Of a DNA stretch of 64,000 nt, positions 9,070 through 16,681 are shown one piece after another (the stretch's first letter is position 1; each line of letters begins with the position of its first letter). The notes below the pieces were generated by a model. That model was not told the origin of the DNA. It did not search any database and worked only from the letters and a program-made list of their open reading frames with translations. The translations under genes and the position numbers were made by a program. Source of the stretch: Vannielia litorea (GTDB lineage Bacteria; Pseudomonadota; Alphaproteobacteria; Rhodobacterales; Rhodobacteraceae); NCBI RefSeq assembly GCF_019801175.1, contig NZ_JAHVJR010000001.1:310001-374000 (forward strand), in the 5' to 3' direction.

Positions 9070-9881
9070 AGCCGGGGCGGTTTGATTTGGTGCTGGCGGG
9101 GTCGTGCGGCGAGGCCGTTTCGCTTCTGGGCGGGCGCGAAGAGGCCAAGCCGGTGGCGGGGAGCCAATCGCTTGGGCCGATGCTGAACCTGCGGCTGGCG
9201 CGGCCTGCGGTGCTGGTGGACCTGTCGGCCTGCGCGGAGTTGCGCGGGGTGACAGAGGAGGCAGACTCGGTGCTCTACGGCGCGGCGCTGACCCATGCGG
9301 AGTTCGAGGATGGCGGGCTGGTCGATGCCACGCCGGGATGGCTGCCGCAGATCGCCCGGCGGATTGCTTATCGTGCCGTGCGCAACCGGGGCACAGTGGG
9401 CGGCTCGCTGGCCCATGCCGACCCGGCGGCGGATTGGGTGGTGACCCTGCGCGCGCTTGGCGCTTCGGTGCTGCTGGCGGGGCCAGAGGGCGCGCGGGAG
9501 CTTGCGCTTGGGGATTTCTTCACCGGGGCGCTGGCGACGGCGCTGAGGCCGGGGGAGATCATCTGCGCGGTGCGGGTGCCGCGCCGGGGGGCGGGGGCAC
9601 GTTGGGGTTACTGGAAGTTCTGCCGCAAGCTGGGTGAGTTCGCCAAGGCCTCGGCGGCCGTGCTGGCCGACCCGGAGCGCGGCGAGTTTGCCGTGGTGGC
9701 CGGGGCCATCGAGCGGGCGCCAGTGGCTTTGCCCGAGGCGCAGGCGTTGATCGAGGGGCGGGCCGACCCGCGTGTGGTGGTAGAAGAGGCGCTGCCCTTT
9801 TTGCCCCCGGAGCGCCGGGCCTTGCAGGCCACGGCCACGGCCCGCGCCATTGCCGCGCTGCGCGAAGGAGAGAGCGAATGA
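9066..9881 (+). CDS. Molybdenum hydroxylase FAD-binding subunit (CoxM family)
   Basis: A 271-residue medium subunit that passes electrons from the Fe-S clusters to FAD. The FAD loops are visible as AGSQSLGPMLNLR near residue 38 and TVGGSLAHADPAADW near residue 112. The C-terminal domain of the CO-dehydrogenase flavoprotein family follows (GYWKFCRKLGEFAKASAAV). It overlaps both neighbours by 4 bp, the usual arrangement of a stoichiometric three-subunit complex. Confidence 0.93.
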   Translation: MKPGRFDLVLAGSCGEAVSLLGGREEAKPVAGSQSLGPMLNLRLARPAVLVDLSACAELRGVTEEADSVLYGAALTHAEFEDGGLVDATPGWLPQIARRIAYRAVRNRGTVGGSLAHADPAADWVVTLRALGASVLLAGPEGARELALGDFFTGALATALRPGEIICAVRVPRRGAGARWGYWKFCRKLGEFAKASAAVLADPERGEFAVVAGAIERAPVALPEAQALIEGRADPRVVVEEALPFLPPERRALQATATARAIAALREGESE

Positions 9882-10999
9882 CCGAGTTCACCGTGAACGG
9901 CCAGCCCGTGCGCTACAGTGGCGAGGGGCGGACCCATCTGGCGGATTTTCTGCGCGAGGAGATGGGGCTGACGGCGACCCATATCGGCTGTGAGCAAGGG
10001 GTCTGCGGGGCCTGCACGCTGGTGAAGGACGGCAAGCCGGTGCGGAGCTGCATCACCTACGCCGCTGCCTGCGAGGGCGCGAAGATCCGGACGCTGGAGG
10101 ATTATCGAGACGATGCGCTGATGGCGCGCATTCGGGCGGCCTTCAAGGAGCACCACGGGCTGCAATGCGGGTTCTGCACGCCGGGGATGCTGGCGACGGC
10201 CTATGACATTGCGACCCGGCTGCCGGAGGCTGATGAGGCGCGGATCCGCGAGGAGCTGGCGGGCAATCTCTGCCGTTGCACCGGCTACATGGGGATCGTG
10301 GCAGCGATCAAGGCCGTTCTGGCGGAGGGGCCGCATGTGGCGCCCGAGCCGCCCGCGCGGGATGCGGTGATTGCCTCGGCGCGGTTTGGCGCGGCGGAAG
10401 CGCCCGAGGTAGTGGCGGAAGCGGCGGCTGCGCCGGTGGTGGCGGAGCGGCCCGCGCCGCTGACCGATGGGCACCGGCTGGAGCGGGTGGCGCGGATTGA
10501 CCTGCCGGCAGAGAGTGTTTGGGCCGTGCTCAGCGACATTCGCCAGGTGGCCGCCTGCATGCCGGGTGCCTCTGTTGAGTCCGTCGAGGGCGAGCGGGTG
10601 ACGGGCGCGATGGCGGCGAAGATCGGGCCGATCACGGCGCGGTTTGGCGGCACGGCCTTTGTGACTTACGAGCCTGCGGAGATGCGGGGCGCGGTGGCGG
10701 GGCAGGGCGGCGATGGAAGCTCGCGCTCGACGGCGCGGGGGGAGGTGCATTTTGCGCTGGCTCCGAGCGGCGATGCAGGCTGCGATTTGACCTGCGAGAT
10801 CCTCTACAAGCTGAGCGGCCCGCTGGCGCAGGTGGGCCGGCCCGCGATCGTGGCGGGGGTGGTGGACAGGCTGCTGGCCGACTTCACCGCTAACGTGGAA
10901 GCCGCCGCGCGGGGCGAGGCCCCGACAGCCTCCGCGCCGCCGGGTTTTGCGCGTTTGATCCTCGCGGCCCTGCGCAATATGGTCGGGCGCAGCACATAG
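9878..10999 (+). CDS. 2Fe-2S subunit fused to a CoxG-like SRPBCC domain
   Basis: A 373-residue protein, more than twice the usual 150-170 residues of CoxS subunits. Residues 1-155 hold the two [2Fe-2S] clusters: CEQGVCGACTL with a further Cys at VRSC, and CGFCTPGML with CRCTGYMG. After a Pro/Ala-rich linker (about 155-195), residues 196-345 form a CoxG-like domain (DLPAESVWAVLSDI, ACMPGASV, KIGPITARFGG, GPLAQVGRPAIVAGVVDRL). CoxG proteins are membrane-recruiting or chaperone-like partners of molybdenum hydroxylases and are normally separate genes. No frameshift separates the halves. The C-terminus FARLILAALRNMVGR may touch the membrane, which is inference. Confidence 0.9.
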   Translation: MTEFTVNGQPVRYSGEGRTHLADFLREEMGLTATHIGCEQGVCGACTLVKDGKPVRSCITYAAACEGAKIRTLEDYRDDALMARIRAAFKEHHGLQCGFCTPGMLATAYDIATRLPEADEARIREELAGNLCRCTGYMGIVAAIKAVLAEGPHVAPEPPARDAVIASARFGAAEAPEVVAEAAAAPVVAERPAPLTDGHRLERVARIDLPAESVWAVLSDIRQVAACMPGASVESVEGERVTGAMAAKIGPITARFGGTAFVTYEPAEMRGAVAGQGGDGSSRSTARGEVHFALAPSGDAGCDLTCEILYKLSGPLAQVGRPAIVAGVVDRLLADFTANVEAAARGEAPTASAPPGFARLILAALRNMVGRST

Positions 11000-11006
11000 G
11001 GTGGAG

Positions 11007-11561
11007 ATGAGTGCGATGGATAATCTGGAGCGCGGGGCGCAGGAGGCGGTGCCCGAGCGGGACCATGCGGGCGAGGAGGAAAAGCTCCTGCGGGCGGCCC
11101 GCAGCAACGATTGGGCCGAGACCGGGCTGCGCGACCGGCCGGGCTTTCTGATCCGGCGGCTGCACCAGATTCACACCGCGCTGTTCTTGCAGGAATGCGC
11201 CAGCGAGGGGATCACCCCGGTGCAATACTCGGTGCTGACGGCGCTGGGGCAGCTTGGGCCGAGCGAGCAGATCGTGATCTCGCGCGCGGTCGGGCTGGAC
11301 AGGACCAGCACGGCGGATGTGATGCAGCGGCTGGAGAAGCGCAAACTGATCCGCCGCCGCCCATCGCCCACGGACGGGCGCAGCAAGATCGCGACGCTGA
11401 CGGAGGTGGGGATCAACCTGCTTCAGCGGGTGGATGAGGCGGCCTCGGCGGCGCACAGCCGCACGCTGGAGCCGCTGACGGCGGAGGCCCGGCGCGAGCT
11501 GATGCAGGCGATGCGGACCATTGTGGACGCCTACCCGGACCTTGAGCGCAAGGCCAACTGA
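11007..11561 (+). CDS. MarR-family transcriptional regulator
   Basis: About 184 residues with a winged helix-turn-helix: ITPVQYSVLTALGQLG, then SRAVGLDRTSTADVMQRLE and a basic wing KRKLIRRRPSPTDGRSK. It begins 7 bp after the hydroxylase Fe-S gene, so it belongs to that operon. The start is uncertain: ATG at 11007 or 11016 (the latter has GGAG 9 bp upstream); a GTG at 11001 is also in frame. It is the best candidate for binding the palindromes before the hydroxylase and livK genes, making it an autoregulating repressor released by pathway substrate or intermediate. Confidence 0.9.
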   Translation: MSAMDNLERGAQEAVPERDHAGEEEKLLRAARSNDWAETGLRDRPGFLIRRLHQIHTALFLQECASEGITPVQYSVLTALGQLGPSEQIVISRAVGLDRTSTADVMQRLEKRKLIRRRPSPTDGRSKIATLTEVGINLLQRVDEAASAAHSRTLEPLTAEARRELMQAMRTIVDAYPDLERKAN

Positions 11562-11566
11562 GCGCC

Positions 11567-11594
11567 CGCCCCGCGCGGGGCGAGCCGCCCGTTT
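11567..11594. terminator. Bidirectional terminator between convergent marR and livF
   Basis: The 33-bp gap holds a perfect GC palindrome at 11567-11582, arms CGCCCCGC and GCGGGGCG, and a short T-run at 11592-11595 on the plus strand. It fits a terminator shared by the two converging transcripts. Confidence 0.6.
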
Positions 11595-12311
11595 TCACAG
11601 CCCCATGTAGGCCTCGCGGATGCGGGCATCTTCGGCCAGCTCCGCGCTGGGGCCGGTGATGGTGACGCGCCCGGTTTCGATCACGAAGCCCTGGCTGGCA
11701 AGGTCGAGCGCGGTCAGCACGTCCTGCTCCACGAGGAGGATGCTGAGGCCGGTGCCGTTGATCTCGGTCAGGGCCTCGCTGAGAACCTCGACGAGACGCG
11801 GGGCGAGGCCGAGCGAAAGTTCGTCGATCATCAGCAGCTTGGGGGCCGACATGATGCCCCGCCCGATGGCGCACATCTGCTGCTCGCCGCCCGAAAGGGT
11901 GGTGGCATCCTGCGAGGAGCGCTCGCGCAGGATGGGGAAGGTGTTCATCACGAAGTCGAGGTCTCGGTTCACCTGCACAGTGTCGCGGCGCATGTAGGCG
12001 CCGAGCAGCAGGTTGTCGCGCACCGAGAGCCCCTTGAAGAGCCGCCGCCCTTCGGGCACGTGGACCACGCCCGCGCCGAGCACGTCATCGGGGGAGGCGC
12101 CGGCGATCTCGGTGCCGGCCATCTTGATGGACCCAGCCCGCGGCTTGATCAGCCCGGAGATGGTGCGCAGCAGGGTGGTTTTGCCCGCGCCGTTGGAGCC
12201 GACGATGCAGGTGATCGCGCCGCGCTTCACGCTGAGGGAGATATCCCAGAGCACCTGCACGTCGCCGTAGCCGGCCTGGAGGCCGGAGATTTCGAGCAGG
12301 CCCTCAGCCAT
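11595..12311 (-). CDS. livF: Branched-chain-type ABC transporter ATPase LivF
   Basis: A 238-residue ATPase of the HAAT importer family. Walker A is GSNGAGKTT, the signature is LSGGEQQM, and Walker B runs into LLMIDELSLGLAP, the typical LivF form. It is the last gene of the livK-livH-livM-livG-livF operon and overlaps livG by 8 bp. The family carries amino acids but also amides, urea and aromatic acids, so the name gives the fold, not the substrate. Confidence 0.94.
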   Translation of the reverse strand: MAEGLLEISGLQAGYGDVQVLWDISLSVKRGAITCIVGSNGAGKTTLLRTISGLIKPRAGSIKMAGTEIAGASPDDVLGAGVVHVPEGRRLFKGLSVRDNLLLGAYMRRDTVQVNRDLDFVMNTFPILRERSSQDATTLSGGEQQMCAIGRGIMSAPKLLMIDELSLGLAPRLVEVLSEALTEINGTGLSILLVEQDVLTALDLASQGFVIETGRVTITGPSAELAEDARIREAYMGL

Positions 12312-13062
12312 CGGCCATCTCCTTCTGGAAGCGTTCTGCGAATTTCGGGCCGAGGTAGGCCTCGATCACCTTGCGGTCGTGGACCATCTCCTGTGGCGGA
12401 CCTTCGGCGATCAGCTCGCCGTGGTGCAGCACCAGCACGCGGCTGGAGAGGCTGAGCACCACCTTCATCAGGTGTTCGATGATCAGGATCGACACGCCGC
12501 GCGCCGCGATCCGGCGGATCAGGTCGAGCGCCACGTCGATCTCGGTAGCGTTGAGGCCCGCGTTCACCTCGTCGAGCAGCAGCACCTTTGGCCCCATCGC
12601 GAGGCTCTTGGCCAGCTCCAGCCGCTTGCGGTTGGGCAGGGTGAGCGAAGATGCCGGGGTTTCGGCCACATGGCCGAGGCCGACGAACTCCAGCTCTTCC
12701 ATCGCCCGGTCGCGGGCCGCCGCGATGCTCTCGGGGTTGCCCCCGAAGAGCGCCGAGGCGGCGACGTTCTCCACCACTGTCATCCGGGGGAAGGGCTGCA
12801 CGATCTGGAAGGTCCGGGCCAGCCCGCGCCGGGCGGCCTGAAACGGCTTTTGCTTCGTCACGTCCTCGCCTTTGAAGACGACCTTGCCGCTGCTCGGGCT
12901 GTGAACGCCGGTGATCGCGTTGACCAGCGTGGTCTTGCCCGCGCCATTGGGGCCGATGAGGGCGACGATCTCGCCCTCGTGAAGGGAGAAGGACACATCG
13001 TTCAGCGCCTTGATGCCGCCGAACTGGCGCGACACGTTCGAGAGTTCGAGTATGGCGCTCAT
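12304..13062 (-). CDS. livG: Branched-chain-type ABC transporter ATPase LivG
   Basis: A 252-residue ATPase with Walker A GPNGAGKTT, the LivG-typical insertion around QIVQPFPRMTVVENV, signature-region residues LTLPNRKRLELAKSLA and Walker B VLLLDEVNAGLN. The usual LSGGxxR signature is replaced by LTLPNRKR; many LivG-like sequences vary here, so loss of function is not implied. It overlaps livM by 4 bp and livF by 8 bp. Confidence 0.93.
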   Translation of the reverse strand: MSAILELSNVSRQFGGIKALNDVSFSLHEGEIVALIGPNGAGKTTLVNAITGVHSPSSGKVVFKGEDVTKQKPFQAARRGLARTFQIVQPFPRMTVVENVAASALFGGNPESIAAARDRAMEELEFVGLGHVAETPASSLTLPNRKRLELAKSLAMGPKVLLLDEVNAGLNATEIDVALDLIRRIAARGVSILIIEHLMKVVLSLSSRVLVLHHGELIAEGPPQEMVHDRKVIEAYLGPKFAERFQKEMADG

Positions 13063-14042
13063 TCCTTGGCGCTCCCCTTGTCAGTGCTGCGGGCTTTGCT
13101 GCGGTCGGAGAGGCGGCGCAGGATGCGCTTCCAGTCCAGCCGCAGGATGCCGCCGGGCAGGAAGAAGATGAGCACCACCACGATGGCCCCCATAATCGCC
13201 CGGTTCCACTCGAGGAAGTTGGCCCAGAAGATCTCTTCGAGCATGACGAAGCTAAAGGCGCCGACAACCGGGCCGAGCAGGGTGCCCGCGCCGCCCAGCA
13301 TGGCCATCACTGGCACCTTCACGGTGGTGAGGATGTCAAAGCTGTCGGTCGGGTCGATGTAACCGACCCATGAGGCATAGACGGCCCCCACGGCGCCCGG
13401 AAAGATCGCGGAGAGCACGAAGGCGGCGATCTTGTAGCGGGTGGTGTCGATGCCGACCATGTCGGCGGCGTCCTCGTTCTGGTCGATGCAGCGCAGGCCG
13501 AAGCCGAGGCGGGTGCGGTCGACGATGACGTTGGTGACGAAGGCGAGCACCATGATGCCGAGCATCACGTAGAGCACCAGCGCAGAGACTTCGGGTGGGC
13601 GGCCCTCGAGCAGGGGCACATTGAGGCCGTTGCCGCCGCCGGTGACGCTGCCCCAGGAGGAGATCACCAGACGGGAGATATCGACGAGCGCGATGGAGCC
13701 GATGGCGAAGTAGTGGCCCTTGAGCCGGAGCACGATGGCCCCGAGTGCAAAGGAGACGCCGCCGACAAAGGCCGCTGCCGCCACCCATGCCAGTGCCGCC
13801 GGCACGCCGCTGCGCTGCGCCAGTGCGCCAACGTAGCAGCCGATGCCGTAGAAGGCGGCGGTGGAGAAGGAGGGGTAGCCGGTGAAGCCGCCGATGATGT
13901 TCCAGCTCAGGGCCAGCGCGGTGAACATGGCGATGGAGATCGCGATGCGCACCTCGTAGTTGCCCAGTACGGTGGGCGCGAGCGCCAGCGCCAGAACCCA
14001 GAGGCCCATGACGATGAGGGTCAGGTTGGATTTGCGCGACAT
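13059..14042 (-). CDS. livM: Branched-chain-type ABC transporter permease LivM
   Basis: A 327-residue inner-membrane permease with about eight hydrophobic segments and the family motifs GGFTGYPSFSTAAFYGIG near residue 55 and RDEDAAxxxGIDT-like residues (IDQNEDAADMVGIDTTRYK) near residue 190. The ATG at 14042 shares one base with the livH stop (TGATG), and AAGGGA stands about 8 bp upstream. It pairs with LivH. Confidence 0.93.
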   Translation of the reverse strand: MSRKSNLTLIVMGLWVLALALAPTVLGNYEVRIAISIAMFTALALSWNIIGGFTGYPSFSTAAFYGIGCYVGALAQRSGVPAALAWVAAAAFVGGVSFALGAIVLRLKGHYFAIGSIALVDISRLVISSWGSVTGGGNGLNVPLLEGRPPEVSALVLYVMLGIMVLAFVTNVIVDRTRLGFGLRCIDQNEDAADMVGIDTTRYKIAAFVLSAIFPGAVGAVYASWVGYIDPTDSFDILTTVKVPVMAMLGGAGTLLGPVVGAFSFVMLEEIFWANFLEWNRAIMGAIVVVLIFFLPGGILRLDWKRILRRLSDRSKARSTDKGSAKE

Positions 14043-14902
14043 CACTCGTATCCCTTCACGCCGACGAGGCCGGTGGGGCGCACGATCAGCAGGAACAGCA
14101 TGATCAGGAAGCCGATGGTGATTGCGTTCTGCGGGCCGACGATGACGCCGGCGAAGCTTTCGATGATGCCGAGGGCCAGACCGCCCACCAGAGCGCCGGA
14201 CACGCCGCCCAGCCCGCCGATGACGCAGATCACGAAGGCCTTGCCGAGGAACACGCCCGAGAGGTTGGTGGTGACCGGGAAGACCATGGCAAAGACCGCC
14301 CCTGCCGCCCCGGCCATCAGCGCGGCGATGGCGAAGGTGGTGGCGTAGATGTGGTTGACCCGGATGCCCATCAGCGCCGCCGCCTCACGGTCCATCCGGA
14401 CGGCGACGATCGCGCGGCCGATGCGCGAGGTTTTCAGCACCAGAAACAGCAGGCCGGTGAGCACCAGCGCCAGCCCCATGCCGATCAGCCGGTCGACCGG
14501 CATCGACACGCCGAGCGCGTCGATCCGCCCGTAGTCGAGCGAGACCCGGCGGGGCGTGGCGGTGAAGAACACGGTCATCAGGTTGTAGAGGATCATGTCG
14601 AGGCCGAAAGTGAGCGTGAGCGTTGTCAGCACCGGGGCCGTCACGACCTTGTTGATGAAGAGGTATTGCAAGGCGTAGCCCAGCACGAAGAGCGCCACCG
14701 CCACGACGGGCAGGATGATCACGGGGCTGATGCCGGTGGAGGCCCATGCGAAGTAAGTCAGGTAGCCGCCGAGCACGATGAACGAGCCGTGCAGCATGTT
14801 GATGACGTTCAGGACACCCCAGACCAGCGAGAAGCCGATGGCGATGCAGGCGTAGAGCGTGCCCAGCACGACTCCGTTCGCCAGAATCTGCGCGAAACCC
14901 AT
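14042..14902 (-). CDS. livH: Branched-chain-type ABC transporter permease LivH
   Basis: A 286-residue permease beginning MGFAQILANGVVLGTLYACI, with the LivH motifs GVLNVINMLHGSF near residue 30 and VRMDREAAALMGIRVN near residue 180. It is separated from livK by 85 bp containing a strong hairpin, and is coupled to livM. It should form the heterodimeric channel with LivM. Confidence 0.94.
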   Translation of the reverse strand: MGFAQILANGVVLGTLYACIAIGFSLVWGVLNVINMLHGSFIVLGGYLTYFAWASTGISPVIILPVVAVALFVLGYALQYLFINKVVTAPVLTTLTLTFGLDMILYNLMTVFFTATPRRVSLDYGRIDALGVSMPVDRLIGMGLALVLTGLLFLVLKTSRIGRAIVAVRMDREAAALMGIRVNHIYATTFAIAALMAGAAGAVFAMVFPVTTNLSGVFLGKAFVICVIGGLGGVSGALVGGLALGIIESFAGVIVGPQNAITIGFLIMLFLLIVRPTGLVGVKGYE

Positions 14903-14946
14903 GTATTCTGTTTCCTTGGGAGAAATTCGGAGGGGGAGAGGCCGGT

Positions 14947-14980
14947 GGCTGGCCGGGCCGCAGGGGCAGCCCGGCCAGCC
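14947..14980 (-). terminator. Strong hairpin between livK and livH
   Basis: A perfect 12-bp stem, arms GGCTGGCCGGGC (14947-14958) and GCCCGGCCAGCC (14969-14980), with a 10-base loop, starts 8 bp after the livK stop. There is no clear U-tract. Such hairpins after a binding-protein gene usually act as partial terminators or 3' stabilisers that keep binding protein in excess over the membrane subunits. Confidence 0.65.
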
Positions 14981-14987
14981 GGAGGCG

Positions 14988-16211
14988 TTACTCGATCACC
15001 ATCATCTCGGCGTCGGCGATGCTCTCGGGGTAGAGGATCTTGATCTCGCCACTTTGCACCTGAATGATCGGCATTTCACGGCCCTCGTTCATGCCGTTCT
15101 CGCCAAACTTGATCGGGCCATAGAAGGTTTCGAGGTCAGTGGCGGCCAGCGCGTCGCGCACGGCGGTCGGCTCGACCGAGCCCGCGCGGGTTACGGCATC
15201 GGCCACGACATCGAGGGCGGCGGCACAGGAGCCGTGGACATAGTCGGGATCTTCGCCGCCGGAGGCTTCGAGGAAGGCCTGGTAGAAGGCATCGGTGGAG
15301 TCCCATGCGCCCGACACGTCGGTGTAGCCGGTGGCGTGGTGCCACCATGTCGAGCTGCTCACGCCGTTGGCCAGCTCGCCAAGACCCTCGGTGAACTCCT
15401 TGTAGGCCGGGCCGGTGACCATTGTGATGATCGGGGCCTCGATGCCGAGGTCTTCCATCTGCTTGCGACCGAGGATCAGATCTTGCGTGTAGCCGGTCAT
15501 GTAGACCCAGTCGGGCGACATGGACTTGATGGTGGAGAGCGCCGCGGAGTGGTCGATCGCGCCGACCGGGTAGAGCTCTTCATAGACGACTTCGATGCCC
15601 GCGCCGGAGGCGGCGGCGGAGATGGCGGTGGCCATAGATTTGGGGAACACGTCGTCACGGCCATAGACGGCGATGGTGCCCAGCTCAGGCATCGTCTCTT
15701 TGAACTCGGCGACCATCGCCTCGGTCATGCCGCTGTTGGGCGCGAGGGTGCCGAAGAGATACTTGAAGCCCTGGTTGAAGACCTCGGTCGAGGAGGAGAC
15801 GCAGGCGACCAGCGGGATCTGGTAGCGCTCGGCCACGGCGGCGACGATCTTGGTGTGACCCGAGCCGAAGGGGGCCATCAGCACATTGACCTCGTCGTCG
15901 TTGATCAGCTTCTCGGCCAGCTGGCCGGCGCGTTTGCCGTCGGTCTGGTAATCGTACTCGACGATCTCGACCAGCATCTTGGTGCCGCCTACATCAATGC
16001 CGCCTGCGGCGTTGACCTTGTCGCTCCACATCTTCCAGACCAGTTCCTGCTTGTGGCCCTCGTCGGCCAGCCCGCCGGTGAGCGCGAGCGGTGCGCCGAT
16101 CTTCAGCACGTCCTGCGCCATCGCCGGGGCGGCGAGGCTGGCGGCGGCTACGGCGCCGAGTGCGGCGGCAAGAGTCTTGGCCTTGATGTGGGATGTCCCT
16201 TGGGTGGTCAT
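14988..16211 (-). CDS. livK: Periplasmic binding protein of the Liv-type ABC transporter
   Basis: A 407-residue type I periplasmic binding protein. The N-terminus KAKTLAAALGAVAAASLA, then APAMA and QD, is a Sec signal peptide with cleavage after AMA. The mature part begins DVLKIGAPLALTGGLADEG, the amide-binding/leucine-binding fold. ATG at 16211 has AGGAGA upstream. It leads the liv operon; its promoter shares an operator-like motif with the molybdenum hydroxylase promoter, suggesting that it imports the substrate of that enzyme rather than leucine. Confidence 0.92.
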   Translation of the reverse strand: MTTQGTSHIKAKTLAAALGAVAAASLAAPAMAQDVLKIGAPLALTGGLADEGHKQELVWKMWSDKVNAAGGIDVGGTKMLVEIVEYDYQTDGKRAGQLAEKLINDDEVNVLMAPFGSGHTKIVAAVAERYQIPLVACVSSSTEVFNQGFKYLFGTLAPNSGMTEAMVAEFKETMPELGTIAVYGRDDVFPKSMATAISAAASGAGIEVVYEELYPVGAIDHSAALSTIKSMSPDWVYMTGYTQDLILGRKQMEDLGIEAPIITMVTGPAYKEFTEGLGELANGVSSSTWWHHATGYTDVSGAWDSTDAFYQAFLEASGGEDPDYVHGSCAAALDVVADAVTRAGSVEPTAVRDALAATDLETFYGPIKFGENGMNEGREMPIIQVQSGEIKILYPESIADAEMMVIE

Positions 16212-16681
16212 TGTCACGTCTCCTGTTGGCTTCTCTGGCTGGTCGAGGCGGGCCACGACCGGGATTCCTGTCCTCCGGAGACGATATTATCAGCATACTG
16301 TGTATTCTACTGACCAAGCCGGGTGCGGGGGTGGGATTGCGTGGATGTGCCAGAATGAGGCGGGCGGGCGCGGCGTTTGAGTGTTTTGTGGGCATACTGC
16401 GTATCGTGGCGCAACGTGGAGTTGTGTTGCGGCGTGAGCCGTGTGTGATTCCACTGGATAGGCGTGAATTGGGTTGCGGACAGACAGAGGGTAAACCCTT
16501 CAGTAAGCCGACTGTTTTGATCGGATTTTCTGGTGGTCGCTGGATGTGCCGGAGCGGCTGCCGGGGGCGGGCGCTTGCATGCGCCCGGCTTCGCGGCAAT
16601 ATAGGTGGCATACTGCGCAATGTGCCCGTTGGGGCCGCAAGACGCAGCAGACCACCACCGGCGCGACCGAGAGGACACCAC
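16212..16681. promoter_or_regulatory. 470-bp divergent control region between livK and ggt
   Basis: The only gap over 300 bp. Close to livK is ATTATCAGCATACTG (16286-16300), which matches the hydroxylase operator at 6668-6682 in 14 of 15 bases. The 8-mer GCATACTG occurs three times: 16293-16300, 16392-16399 and 16608-16615, the last 67 bp before the ggt start. The first two extend into ATAC-N3-GTAT dyads. A 6-bp hairpin GGGCGC/GCGCCC lies at 16569-16586. No convincing gene is present; the middle is less GC-rich than the flanking genes. Confidence 0.55.

Noticed and set aside
6730..10999. Aerobic CO dehydrogenase (coxLMS)
   Set aside because: The large subunit has PYRGVAR where the CO-active form I enzyme has AYXCSFR, so only the fold, not CO oxidation, is supported.
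12304..13062. Defective LivG because the LSGGxxR signature is missing
   Set aside because: LivG-type sequences vary at this place and the rest of the protein and operon is intact.
11595..16211. Leucine/isoleucine/valine transporter by name
   Set aside because: The fold is clear, but the family transports many compounds and the shared operator motif points to another substrate; gene symbols denote family only.
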